A stretch of 64,000 bases of DNA from Sphingomonas naasensis (GCF_004792695.1 NZ_SRXU01000011.1:49915-113914); one strand, 5' to 3'. Positions 26,444 through 35,259 are shown, counted from the stretch's first letter. The notes: generated from the letters alone by a model not told the origin. Numbers and translations: made by a program.

Positions 26444-27050
26444 AAGCTGACTCGCGCAGGCGCCGGGCCGCCGCGTTCACCAAGGCTTCCGACAACGCCC
26501 CGATCATGGCGCCGGCGAGCACGTCGCTGGCGAAATGCTTGCCGCGCGGCAGCTGGATGAGCCCGACCGTCGCCATCGCCAGGCCGGTGGCGGGCAGCGC
26601 GGCGGGATATTCGCGCGTCACTGCCCTGCCCACCGCGACGGCTCCCGCGGTGTGACCCGACGGGAAGCTGTTCCACGGCCCCTCGTCCTTGCTGCCCTTG
26701 CCGTCGGCACGGAGCGCATAGCGGCCGTCGCGGAGCATCTTGCGCGGCCGGGTGCGATCGACATGGTGCTTGATCACGGCCTTGGCCGCGGTCGCGACGA
26801 GCGCGCTCGCCAGCATCCGCAGCCCCGCGCGCAGCAGACGCGGCCGCCGCAGCGCCGCGCCCGAGCCGATCGTGGCGAGGCAGATGCCGATCAGCGGCGG
26901 CTGGTCGGCCAGCTCGCTGGCGATTCCCAGCACGCGCACCGCCGGATTCGCGCGGTGCCAAACCAGCGCTTTCGATAGCGCCGCGTCGATTCGCTCGGCC
27001 TTGCTCGCGCGTGCAGCGGCCCTCGGAGCCTTCAGCTTCGTTTTTGCCAT
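26361..27050 (-). CDS. PAP2-family membrane phosphatase
   Basis: A 229-residue protein with the PAP2 signature in order: K-x6-RP as KHHVDRTRP, PSGH as SFPSGHTAG, and the last motif as LPRGKHFASDVLAG with His and Asp. Hydrophobic helices surround the motifs. Substrates of the family are lipid phosphates such as undecaprenyl pyrophosphate or phosphatidate. The start at 27050 gives a basic N-terminus MAKTKLKAPRA. The final residues (basic and Ala-rich) are encoded antisense to the EAL gene, in an 83-bp convergent overlap. Confidence 0.85.
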   Translation of the reverse strand: MAKTKLKAPRAAARASKAERIDAALSKALVWHRANPAVRVLGIASELADQPPLIGICLATIGSGAALRRPRLLRAGLRMLASALVATAAKAVIKHHVDRTRPRKMLRDGRYALRADGKGSKDEGPWNSFPSGHTAGAVAVGRAVTREYPAALPATGLAMATVGLIQLPRGKHFASDVLAGAMIGALSEALVNAAARRLRESAFRQRRGEAPASAACARRGWRSPRPAPA

Positions 27051-27212
27051 AGCGTAACAACCCGCGAAACGCCGTGGGGTTCGCCGCGCGACTCCGCGGG
27101 TCGCCGGCGGGGTACCCCGGAGAATCCCTATCGGTGCGAACCCAATGCGGCGACACACGGAATGGGCGGCCTAAACATTAACCAATATTTCAGCGGCAAC
27201 AGAGGAGCTTGC

Positions 27213-28073
27213 ATGACCGCTACGCCGACCGCCACGATTTCAGCCGTCACGCTCAACCGCGCCGATGCGCGCCTCGATCTCCAGATCGCCTTCCACCCGA
27301 TGATCGCCAAGGGCGCCGATCGCGCCTTCGCGTGGCAGGCCGTCGCCACCGCCGCCAGCGGCCGCAGCTTCGCCGCGCTTTCGGCCTCGCTGCTCCCCGA
27401 ACAGCGCCCCAGCCTCGAGGCGCGCCGCATCACGCTCGCGCTCGAAGCCGCGGTCGCGATGGAGCTGCACCGCGGCGACGCGCTGATCGCCATCCCGCTC
27501 GGCGCCGCCGCCGGGCTCGCCGAGCCGCTGCTCTCGCATCTCTTCCGCGCCGCGCTGGCCAATGGCGTGCCCACCGACCGGCTGGTGATCGAGATCAACG
27601 CCGACGAGCGCGGCGATCTCGACGCCGCCGCGGCGCTCGCCCAGGCCTGCACCCGACGGGGCCTCTCGGTGGCGCTCGACGGCTTCGCCGCCGGCCCGGT
27701 CGCGCTCAAGCTGCTCGCGCGCTTCACCCCGCGCTTCGTCAAGCTCGATCCGTCGCTGGTCCGCAGCATCGACGCCAGCGCCTCGCGCCGGCTGATCGCC
27801 GAGGGCGTGATGCGCCTCGCGCGCAACATGGGGGTCACCGTGATCGCCCGCGGCGTCGAGCGGCGCGGCGAGCATGACGTCCTCCACGCAATGGGCGTGC
27901 GCCACTACCAGATCGAGGCGCCCGCGCTGCCGCAGCCCGATCTCCCCCGCCGCGAGGCGCGCAATCCGATCAGCGCGCCGACGCATCGCCGTCTCGCGCA
28001 TCACCACCGCGCCGCCTTCCCGCTCCGCGCCGCGCGCCCCGCCGAAGCCGCGCTCACCGCCCAGGTTGCGTAA
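27213..28073 (+). CDS. degenerate EAL-domain protein 2 (probably catalytically inactive)
   Basis: A 286-residue paralogue of the protein at 25679. Here the EAL motif is lost completely (FAWQAVATA). The loop-6 region reads SVALDGFAAGPVALK, keeping one Asp where two are needed. The lysine is kept in FVKLDPSLVRSI and the late Glu in VIARGVERRGE. A C-terminal tail of about 40 residues is rich in His, Arg and Ala. AGAGGA precedes the ATG at 27213. It is probably a c-di-GMP-binding or protein-interaction module. The target is not visible. Confidence 0.78.
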   Translation: MTATPTATISAVTLNRADARLDLQIAFHPMIAKGADRAFAWQAVATAASGRSFAALSASLLPEQRPSLEARRITLALEAAVAMELHRGDALIAIPLGAAAGLAEPLLSHLFRAALANGVPTDRLVIEINADERGDLDAAAALAQACTRRGLSVALDGFAAGPVALKLLARFTPRFVKLDPSLVRSIDASASRRLIAEGVMRLARNMGVTVIARGVERRGEHDVLHAMGVRHYQIEAPALPQPDLPRREARNPISAPTHRRLAHHHRAAFPLRAARPAEAALTAQVA

Positions 28074-28099
28074 CCGCGCTGCGGCGCTAACAGGCGCGC

Positions 28100-28792
28100 A
28101 TGCCTGATCCGATTTCCATTCGCCGCCTCTACGGCCGCGCCAAAGGTCACAAGTTGCGCCAGGGTCAGGCGGCCCTGGTCGAGGAGATGCTGCCGCAGCT
28201 CAGCGTGCCCGAGACCGGTCCGCTCGATGCGCAAACCCTGTTCGGCGACGCCGAAGGCTCCGGGCGCCCGCTCGAATTCGAGATCGGCTTCGGCGGCGGC
28301 GAGCATCTCGCCGGCCAGGCCGCGATGCGCCCGGACCACGGCTTTATCGGTTGCGAGCCGTTCCTCAACGGCGTGGTCGGCGCGCTCAACCATATCCGCG
28401 ACGACAAGCTCGCCAATGTCCGGCTGCACATGGGCGACGCGCTCGACGTGCTCGAGCGGCTTCCCGACGCCAGCCTCGACCGGCTCTATCTGCTCCATCC
28501 CGATCCCTGGCCCAAGGCGCGCCACGCCAAGCGCCGGATGGTCAATAACGGCCCGCTCGACATGATCGCCGCCAAGCTCAAGCCCGGCGCCGAATTTCGC
28601 CTCGGCACCGACGACCCGACCTATTGCCGCTGGTCGATGATGGTGATGAACCAGCGCCGCGACTTCGTCTGGCAGGCGAAGAGCGCCGCCGACTTCCTCA
28701 CCCGCCCCACCGACTGGCCCGAGACCCGCTACGAGCGCAAGGCGCGCCGGCAGGGGCACGAGGTCTGGTACTTCCGTTACCGCCGGATTTAG
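28100..28792 (+). CDS. trmB: tRNA (guanine-N7-)-methyltransferase TrmB with island-derived 3' end
   Basis: A 230-residue enzyme making m7G46 in tRNA. The SAM loop is EIGFGGGEHLA, and the diagnostic LYLLHPDPWPKARHAKRRMVN and GTDDPTYCRWSMMVM are present. The C-terminus HEVWYFRYRRI is complete. A second copy of this 3' end (VWYFRYLRV then stop) lies at 35909-35942. The genomic island is therefore inserted here and has replaced the last codons with its own synonymous version, keeping the protein functional. Confidence 0.94.
   Translation: MPDPISIRRLYGRAKGHKLRQGQAALVEEMLPQLSVPETGPLDAQTLFGDAEGSGRPLEFEIGFGGGEHLAGQAAMRPDHGFIGCEPFLNGVVGALNHIRDDKLANVRLHMGDALDVLERLPDASLDRLYLLHPDPWPKARHAKRRMVNNGPLDMIAAKLKPGAEFRLGTDDPTYCRWSMMVMNQRRDFVWQAKSAADFLTRPTDWPETRYERKARRQGHEVWYFRYRRI
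28761..28780 (+). other. attL: left attachment site in the trmB 3' end
   Basis: AGGTCTGGTA followed one base later by TTCCG, repeated at 35911-35926. This 16-bp segment (one mismatch) marks the crossover region of island integration within trmB. Confidence 0.8.
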
Positions 28793-28877
28793 ATCAATGG
28801 CTTATCACAGTTAATCGCCTTATTTCAGTGTCTTAATCCGAAACCCGCCGCCGCCTGCCGCCGCCGGTTTCCGCTTC

Positions 28878-28897
28878 GGTGATTGCTGGGTGATTAC
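28878..28897. repeat. subterminal direct repeat, left island end (candidate integrase arm site)
   Basis: GGTGATTGC and GGTGATTAC, starting 11 bp apart, just before the integrase. The right end has two exact GGTGATTAC copies, also 11 bp apart (35818-35837). Confidence 0.65.
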
Positions 28898-28908
28898 TTT
28901 TCTGGTAC

Positions 28909-29823
28909 ATGAGGTTTGTCATGGCCACCGGAAAAATCACCAAGCGGACCCTCGACGCCCTCCAGGCAGGCGCCGTTACCGGCTTCCTTTGGGATGACGA
29001 ACTGAAGGGGTTTGGACTCAAGATCACCGCGGGCGGCTCTGCGTCTTATGTCGTCCAGTATCGCATGGGTGGCCGCGAGGCGAAGACGCGTCGCTACACC
29101 ATCGGCGGTCATGGTTCGCCATGGACGCCCTTCACCGCTCGCGAGGAGGCGACGAGACTCCTCCGCCTAGTCGCCCAAGGGATCGACCCCGTCGAATCGG
29201 ACAAGCAACGACGGCGCGAGGCTGTCGACCTCGCCTTTTCCAACTACGCCGACCGCTTTGCGGCCGACTGCAAAGGGAAAGGGTGGTCGACGCTCGTAAC
29301 GCGATCACTTCACCTACACGTCAAGCCGGTCTTGCGGGATAAGGCGCTTCCTACAATCACGCGCATTGATGTGGTGGCCGTGTTCGATCGCATGCCGGCG
29401 GACCAGGCCGCCAATCGTCGCAACGTCTTCGCCGTGCTGAGGCGCCTATTTCGATGGGCAGTGAGCCGCGGCGACATTGACAGAAGCCCGATGGAAGGCA
29501 TGGAAACGCCGAAAGCCGTTAAACCTCGCGAGCGCTGGCTGAGTGACAGCGAGTTGGCGAGAGTTTGGGTTCAGGCTTCAGAGTGCCATCGTTGCTTTGG
29601 CCACATCGTTCGGCTCCTCATCGCTACTGGCCAGCGGCGAGAAGAGATCGGTGGTCTTCACTGGCACGAATTGAGCCGTTCGGAACGCGAGATGCGGTTG
29701 TCCGGCGATCGAACGAAGAATGGCGAGCCGACCACGATACCGCTCAATGACCTCGCGATCTCCGAACTCGACTCGGTCGCGGGTGGCGAAAAGTGGCCAA
29801 GTCGCGGCAGGGTGTTCTCGGCA
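28909..29823 (+). pseudogene. truncated tyrosine recombinase (P4-type integrase)
   Basis: The N-terminal arm-binding domain (ITKRTLDAL, DDELKGFGLKITAGG), the core-binding domain, and the first catalytic arginine in LIATGQRREEIGGLHW are intact. Homology stops after EKWPSRGRVFSA at about 29823. The frame then continues to 29916 through sequence that is antisense to a ParB-like gene. The H-x-x-R box and the catalytic tyrosine are missing, so it cannot recombine. A start at 28909 or at the ATG at 28921 (MATGKITKRTL) is possible. Junction microhomology TTCTCG suggests illegitimate recombination. Confidence 0.85.
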
Positions 29824-30176
29824 GCGAGCATATCGAGCAAGCCCGCATCCTCGAAGAACCCGCCCCGGTCCTCGCTGAACAGGTCGCGGATGATGGTGCC
29901 GCCCGCCTCGACATAGGCATCGGCCCCCACGAACACCGCGCGGCGGTCATCGGCGGGCACGTTGGCGGCAGTCATGTCGCGCCGGATGATCCACGGCTCG
30001 CGGTTGTGATGCAGCCCCTCGAATACCTGCTCCTGCCGGGCATGGTCCTCGGTGATGGCGAAGGCGATAAGCTGGTCCAGCGTAAGCCCGTCCTCGCGAT
30101 AGACCTGCAACAGCTTAGGGCTGACAGCCCCCAAGCGAAGCCGTTGCTTCACCACGGAAAGGGAAGCGTCGCCCAA
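29816..30176 (-). pseudogene. fragment of a plasmid/island ParB-like protein
   Basis: About 120 residues on the minus strand read VVKQRLRLGAVSPKLLQVY, then EDGLTLDQLIAFAITEDHARQ and VPADDRRAVFVGADAYVEAG, ending GLLDMLAAEN. This is the middle part of the long ParB/RepB-like proteins on sphingomonad plasmids and islands (HTH plus linker). Both ends are lost: the N-terminal nuclease-like part at the AbiEii junction, the C-terminal part at the integrase junction. Recognised from family memory, not a search. Confidence 0.65.
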
Positions 30177-30340
30177 GGGCGCGATGCTGTTCAGTCTGTG
30201 GGCGGCAGCACCCTACCGCGCCACCGGCGACCTAGATCTGCTTGGTATGGGCGAAAACGCACCCGAGCAGCTCGCGGCGGTCTTTCAGGAAATCCTTGGC
30301 GTCGCGGTCGATGACGACGGCATCGTGTTCCGGCCCGAAA
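30173..30340 (+). pseudogene. N-terminal fragment of an AbiEii-type nucleotidyltransferase toxin
   Basis: The frame reads KGAMLFSLWAAAPYRATGDL followed by DLLGMGENAPEQLAAVF and DDDGIVFRPET. This matches the nucleotidyltransferase core of AbiEii/AbiGii toxins (KGAxLF...R-x-T-x-DLDLLG). About 55 residues remain. The sequence then passes in frame into a helicase fragment. No AbiEi antitoxin gene is present. Confidence 0.7.
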
Positions 30341-31623
30341 CCAAGATGCAAAAATTGGTCGATGGCTTGGGCACTCTGTGGAGGCAAAACCAGAACGAAA
30401 AGATCGTAATCTTCGCCACCTACCTCGGTACGGTGGACATGATCTCTCGGGAGATCGAGCAGAATTTCCCTGGTCAAGGCGTGGTCGTGCTGCGTGGCGG
30501 CGATCACGGCGCCAAAGCGGCTGCGGAGCGTCGCTTCCGGCAGAAGGATGGTCCGCGCGTCTTGGTCTGTACTGCAGCGGGGCGGGAAGGCATCAACCTC
30601 CAATTCGCGCGCATCCTGTTCAACTTCGACCTGCCGTGGAATCCGATGGACATGGAACAGCGCATCGGGCGCATTCATCGGTACGGACAGAGCCACACGG
30701 CGCAGGTTTACAACCTGGTGCTCTCGGACACCATCGAGGGCCGTATCTTCCTGCTGCTGGACGAGAAACTGACCGAGATTGCGCGCACGGTCGGCAAGGT
30801 TGATGAGCAAGGCAATGTTGCCGAAGACCTACGGGCGCAGATTCTGGGGCAATTGTCCGAGCGGTTGAATTACGACCGGTTATATCAAGAAGCCCTGTCT
30901 GATCCCGAATTGAAGCGCACGCAGGTGGAGCTGGAAGCGGCGCTGTCGAATTCTCGCGAGGCGCGGCAGGTTGTGTTCGACCTTTTCCAAGATCTCGATG
31001 GTTTCAGTTTGGACGACTACAAACCGTTCTCGGACGTATCGAGCAGCCTGGATCGGTTGGTGCGTTTCATGTCGGCGGCTGTTGCAGATCGCCAGCAGAA
31101 ATTGGTGAAGGTGGACAATGTCACCTACGATCTGGTCACTTCGGAGGGCACGCGCCGTGCCCGCTTCAGCCTGAGCCGTGAAGCTGCGACAAACGAGGAT
31201 GAGCTACAACTTATGGGCTTGGATCACCCGTTGGTCCTTGAGGAGTTGGGACGGTGGCGAGGCCTGGCGCCGGAGGAGATCGGCATTGCCGTGTCCGGCG
31301 ACATGGATGAGCCGGTTCTGCTCTCCCTGTGGATGGTCGAGACGTCGGCCGGCAACGGCGAGCGTCGGGTGGTGGTGCAGCCGATCGCAGTCAAGCAGGA
31401 CGGCACGCGCATCCCGGCGGTTGAGCGACAATGCGAAAAATACTTACAGGCACCTGGGGGGACACCGGCCCTCCAGCCCGAGCAGCGCCGCGATCTGTTC
31501 GTCCGCGCGGTCGAACCTACCTTGCAGCGAGAATTGAAACACAAAGGAGCTGTGAACGGTGACGGCAGCTATTCGGCGGAACTGATTGGATATGTCGAGA
31601 TTGCCGGTCGCCGCCGCGCCTGA
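30341..31623 (+). pseudogene. C-terminal half of an SNF2-type helicase, fused in frame to the AbiEii fragment
   Basis: About 427 residues beginning KMQKLVDGLGTLW, a helicase C-terminal domain with EKIVIFATYLGTVDMI, LVCTAAGREGINLQ and the SNF2/RapA motif VI QRIGRIHRYGQ. A long C-terminal region of about 280 residues follows (LGLDHPLVLEELGRW-like and EPVLLSLWMVE-like segments). The ATP-binding RecA domain with Walker A and DEAH boxes is absent, so it cannot be an active translocase. The open frame with the AbiEii piece runs from ATG 30184 and is 479 codons long. The parent could be a defence-island helicase (DISARM DrmD-like), but that is a guess. Confidence 0.72.
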
Positions 31624-31723
31624 CCGTTATGCGACGACCAGCGAGAGAGCGGATTATATCCATTCACGCGCGCGGCCCTGAGATTGGGGCGTTCATCCCA
31701 GTGGCATTTCGGGTCGGGCCGGT

Positions 31724-31874
31724 TCAAGAAAGGGGGCGAGCAAGCTGCTCCCTGACAAGCTCGGCCAAGAAATCCGCGAAGGGGCCGATGTCAGCCTCGG
31801 TGCTCGCACGCTCAAGGGTGGCCACATAGTCGTCGCGCAGCTCGACCGGCACGATCGTCCAGGGATACCGCAAC
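31724..31874 (-). pseudogene. C-terminal remnant of a Fic-family protein, in the gap before the Gabija genes
   Basis: On the minus strand the sequence reads RYPWTIVPVELRDDYVATLE, then about 25 more residues with DIGPFADFLAELV before a stop. This matches the end of Fic-domain proteins (GYPW-x-x-x-PV...PF-x-x-F-x-x-x-LV). No HPFxxGNGR motif is left. The rest of the 336-bp gap (31624-31959) has no convincing gene. Confidence 0.5.
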
Positions 31875-31913
31875 ATGCACCAGCTGCACCGCCTTGTGAA
31901 AAACCTGTTCTTC

Positions 31914-31919
31914 TACAAT
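31914..31919 (+). promoter_or_regulatory. candidate -10 box upstream of the Gabija-like pair
   Basis: TACAAT in a short AT-rich stretch, about 40 bp before the GTG start. A TTGTGA lies upstream with short spacing, so the promoter call is weak. Confidence 0.3.
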
Positions 31920-31959
31920 TATCTCACCATGAAGCGCGCCTAGCGCCGGAAAGGTTTCT

Positions 31960-33708
31960 GTGAGGATCGCTCATCTCGAGATCAGGAATTACCGCGGAAT
32001 CCGGTCCCTCGACTGGTCGCCATCGCCCGGGATGAACTGTCTCATCGGACCTGGAGATTCGACCAAGACGACGATCCTTGACGCGATCGACCTCGCGCTC
32101 AATCCGCGCAGCAACTATCTCGGCGACGATACCGACTTCCATAACCTCGATTTCACCGCCGCCGCCACGATCACCGTGACCTTGGTCGGCATTCCAGCTG
32201 AGTTTTGCGCCGACAATCGCTATGGCCTCCATTTGCGGGGCTGGAATTCGGCCACCGCTACCCTCATCGACGAGCCTGGCGAAACCGACACCGGCTTTGT
32301 GGACGCGCTCTCGATCCGCGTCGAACTTGATCCCGCTACACTCGAGGGGCGTTGGTCGATCTTCAACGACCGGCTCAGCGGCACCGACGACCCGCCCTCG
32401 TTGCGCTTCACCGACGCGCGCGAACTGGCGACCACGCGCCTTGGACCTTATGCCGAACGCCATCTCGGCTGGGGACGCCATTCGATTCTGAACCGCATCG
32501 GCGATGGCGCCCGCATGACCGAGCAGCTCGCCGCAGCCAGCCGCGCAGCGCGCGACGCCTTCCGCCTCAGCAACAAGGATGTCTTCGCTATCCCGACGGA
32601 GCGTGCCGAGATCTTGGGTAAGCATTTTTCGGTTCGAGTCCGCAAAGGGCTGACCGCCGAGCTCGATATCCAGAGCGCCTCGATCACGGCAGGCGGGGTC
32701 ACGCTGCACGATGGCGATTTGCCGCTCCGTACGCTCGGCACCGGCTCCTCCAGGCTCATTGTCTCCGCGCTCCAGCATAATGCGCGCGGCTCGCATATAG
32801 CGCTGGTCGACGAGATCGAGCACGGCCTCGAGCCGCACCGGATCGCCCGCCTGCTGAAATATCTGCTCGTACCGCCGGCAACCAGCGTCGCGCCCGCTGC
32901 TGCCGCTGCGCCGCAGATATTCCTGACGACCCATTCCGAAGTCGTCCTGCGCGAGCTTAGCGCGCCCAATATCCACGCCGTGTGCTGTGACGATGGCGAT
33001 ACCATGGTGCGCTCGGTCGAGGGCACGACCCAAGACGGCGCGGCCCAGCGATATCTGCGCAGTTCTCCTGAAGCCTTTCTCGCGCGTCGCATTCTGGTCG
33101 GCGAAGGCCGGACCGAATGCGGACTGCTTCGCGGCCTCGATACGCTCTGGATCGCTGCTGGCTCCGATTCCTTTGCGTTGAGCGGCACGGTCGCGATCGA
33201 CGGGCGCGGCGTGCCCGAAGCGGTCATGTTGACCAAGCACCTTCAGGAACTGGGATATCAATGCCTGGCATTGCTCGATACCGACGAGCCACCATCCCCT
33301 GCCGATATCTCCGCCGCTGAGGCCGCCGGCGCGGTGATGCTGCTCTGGCCCGATACCTGCTCGACCGAGGAACGCATCTTTCTCGACCTCCCCTGGCCCA
33401 TCGTGCGCGACCTCATTGCCTATGCGGCGTCCTGCCACACGGCGGAAAGCATATTGACGCGCATCAACGCGCAGTGCGCGCTCGCGGGCGTCGCACCTCT
33501 TCCCGATCTTACCTTGCCGGTGGCTTTCGACACGCTGGTTTTTCGCCGCCTTCTCGGTGCGACCGCCAAGGCGAAGAAGAAGCCTTGGTTCAAGTCGATC
33601 GATCACGGCGAAGCGATTGCAGCGATCATCCAGCCCTGTCTCCATCAGATTCCCATGACGCCCCTGGCGATCGGCCTTCAGCGTGTCCGCGACTGGATCG
33701 ATGGCTGA
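31960..33708 (+). CDS. Gabija-like OLD-family ATPase/TOPRIM nuclease (GajA-like)
   Basis: A 582-residue protein, GTG start with GGAAAGG upstream. Domains: an N-terminal ABC-type ATPase with P-loop GPGDSTKT at residues 30-37 (Thr where Gly usually precedes the Lys), signature LGTGSSRL near 260, Walker B IALVDEIEHG near 280 and H-loop TTHSE near 323. A TOPRIM domain follows, with ILVGEGRTECGLL (metal Glu near 381) and LLDTDE near 438. Class 2 OLD nucleases are encoded next to UvrD-like helicases, as here, and the length matches GajA (about 580). It would nick or cut phage DNA in a GajAB complex. It overlaps the next gene by 8 bp. Confidence 0.82.
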   Translation: MRIAHLEIRNYRGIRSLDWSPSPGMNCLIGPGDSTKTTILDAIDLALNPRSNYLGDDTDFHNLDFTAAATITVTLVGIPAEFCADNRYGLHLRGWNSATATLIDEPGETDTGFVDALSIRVELDPATLEGRWSIFNDRLSGTDDPPSLRFTDARELATTRLGPYAERHLGWGRHSILNRIGDGARMTEQLAAASRAARDAFRLSNKDVFAIPTERAEILGKHFSVRVRKGLTAELDIQSASITAGGVTLHDGDLPLRTLGTGSSRLIVSALQHNARGSHIALVDEIEHGLEPHRIARLLKYLLVPPATSVAPAAAAAPQIFLTTHSEVVLRELSAPNIHAVCCDDGDTMVRSVEGTTQDGAAQRYLRSSPEAFLARRILVGEGRTECGLLRGLDTLWIAAGSDSFALSGTVAIDGRGVPEAVMLTKHLQELGYQCLALLDTDEPPSPADISAAEAAGAVMLLWPDTCSTEERIFLDLPWPIVRDLIAYAASCHTAESILTRINAQCALAGVAPLPDLTLPVAFDTLVFRRLLGATAKAKKKPWFKSIDHGEAIAAIIQPCLHQIPMTPLAIGLQRVRDWIDG

Positions 33709-35146
33709 ACCCGACGATGCAGATCTAGCCGCCATTGTCTGCGCGACCCGGGTGGGCAGCGTCGTCGCTGCCGCCGGCTGCGGCAAGACCGAGCAGATCG
33801 CCAATGCTGTCGAACATGGTGAGGGCCGGCGTCTTATCCTGACCCATACCCATGCCGGGGTCGATGCCCTGCGCCGTCGGCTCCGCGACCGCAAGGTGCC
33901 TACCACCCGATACGCCATCGACACCATCGCTGGCTGGTGTCTGCGCTATTCCGCATCTTACCCGCTACGCTCCGGGCTGACCGTGACGGAACCCAAGGGC
34001 GAGCAGGATTGGGCGGCGGTCTATGCGGCGGCACTGCAACTGCTGGCGAGCGGCGCCATCGAACGTGTGTTGCGCGCCTCCTATTGCGGCGTCCTCGTCG
34101 ACGAATATCAGGATTGCAGTCACCGCCAGCATGAGATTGTGACGGCCATCTCGAAGGTTCTGCCCACATGCGTGTTCGGCGATCCGCTGCAGGCGATCTT
34201 CGATTTCAACAGCCAGGTGCCGGTTGATTGGAATGCGGCGGTCTTTCCACACTTTCCCCTCATCCGGACACTTACGAAGGCCCACCGGTGGCATCGGCAC
34301 GGCAATGCGGCGCTCGCCACATGGCTCGAGGCGATCAGGCCTGCGCTCGAATCTGGCAGCATTGTCGCGCTGGACAAGAGGCCAGCGTGCGTGACGTGGG
34401 AGTGGCTCCCGGACCAGGATGGTCCGCGTCAGAACAAGATCATCAACGCGTGCCTCAAGGCCATGGGCAACGATGGCAACTTGGTCGTCATCGCGGATTC
34501 GGTGAATGAAGGTGCGAGAGCCGCGATCGCGCGCTCGCTCGGAAAGCAGCGTTTCTCCACAATCGAGCCCGTGGAGTGCAAGGCGATCTTCGGTGCGACC
34601 CGGAAACTTGCCACGACCAACGGCCCCAAGCGGCTGGAAGCCACGCTGGATCTGCTCGAGAAGTGCATGTCAGGCGTCGGCCGGGCCGACTTCAAAAAGG
34701 CCGTTGCGGCACGAAAGCTCGGCCGCAAGCTCGGCGAAACGCGCTTTGGAACCCTGATCGGGCTGGCGCTCGCGCTCGAACAGGATGCGAGCAACGCGTC
34801 GTGTCTCGCGTTAATCGACGGTTTTGCGGGTTTGCCAGCATGCCATGTCTATCGCCGCGAGATGCTGTCAGCGGTGCGTTCCGCGCTCAAGCTGATCATG
34901 TCGGGCGAAAACGTCAGTCTCGCCGAGGCGGTCTGGCGCGTCCAGAATCAACTCCGGCACGCTGGCCGGCGCGTGCCCTATTACAGCGTGGGCAGCACCT
35001 TACTGGTCAAAGGGCTGGAATTTGCGAATGTCGTTATCGTCCACTCGCCCAACCTGAGCAACAAGGACTGGTATGTGGCGCTCACCCGCGCCACCCACCG
35101 GATCACGATCCTCTCGCCGGACAGAAGTATCCGACCTCCAGGCTAA
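33701..35146 (+). CDS. Gabija-like UvrD/PcrA-type helicase (GajB-like)
   Basis: A 481-residue superfamily 1 helicase. Walker A is AAAGCGKTEQ at residues 23-32, motif Ia ILTHTHAGVDAL, motif II VLVDEYQDCS near 131, then FGDPLQAIFDF, LTKAHRWH, the late motif V-like KGLEFANVVIVHSP and motif VI YVALTRATHR near 456. Size and position directly after the OLD nuclease match GajB (about 490). The start ATG at 33701 lies inside the nuclease gene (8-bp overlap), which implies coupled synthesis of both subunits. It is complete and has no frameshift, unlike its island neighbours. Confidence 0.82.
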   Translation: MAEPDDADLAAIVCATRVGSVVAAAGCGKTEQIANAVEHGEGRRLILTHTHAGVDALRRRLRDRKVPTTRYAIDTIAGWCLRYSASYPLRSGLTVTEPKGEQDWAAVYAAALQLLASGAIERVLRASYCGVLVDEYQDCSHRQHEIVTAISKVLPTCVFGDPLQAIFDFNSQVPVDWNAAVFPHFPLIRTLTKAHRWHRHGNAALATWLEAIRPALESGSIVALDKRPACVTWEWLPDQDGPRQNKIINACLKAMGNDGNLVVIADSVNEGARAAIARSLGKQRFSTIEPVECKAIFGATRKLATTNGPKRLEATLDLLEKCMSGVGRADFKKAVAARKLGRKLGETRFGTLIGLALALEQDASNASCLALIDGFAGLPACHVYRREMLSAVRSALKLIMSGENVSLAEAVWRVQNQLRHAGRRVPYYSVGSTLLVKGLEFANVVIVHSPNLSNKDWYVALTRATHRITILSPDRSIRPPG

Positions 35147-35259
35147 ATTTGCCCGGTGTTCAGTCGCCCTAGTCTCAGCCGTGACCTTTGGTGTGGCGCA
35201 ACCTATTCATATCAGATCACAAATATAGGCTGTCTGAAGGTCAGAAAAGGGATGCCACT

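Noticed and set aside
30173..30340. Complete AbiE toxin-antitoxin system
   Set aside because: Only a short N-terminal core fragment remains and no AbiEi gene is near.
30184..31623. Intact defence helicase (for example DISARM DrmD) as a second complete system
   Set aside because: The ATP-binding lobe is missing and the first 55 residues belong to an AbiEii-like protein. No other DISARM gene is present.
31629..31829. Small plus-strand gene of 66 codons between the helicase fragment and the Gabija-like pair
   Set aside because: No ribosome binding site or family resemblance; the opposite strand shows a Fic C-terminal remnant instead.
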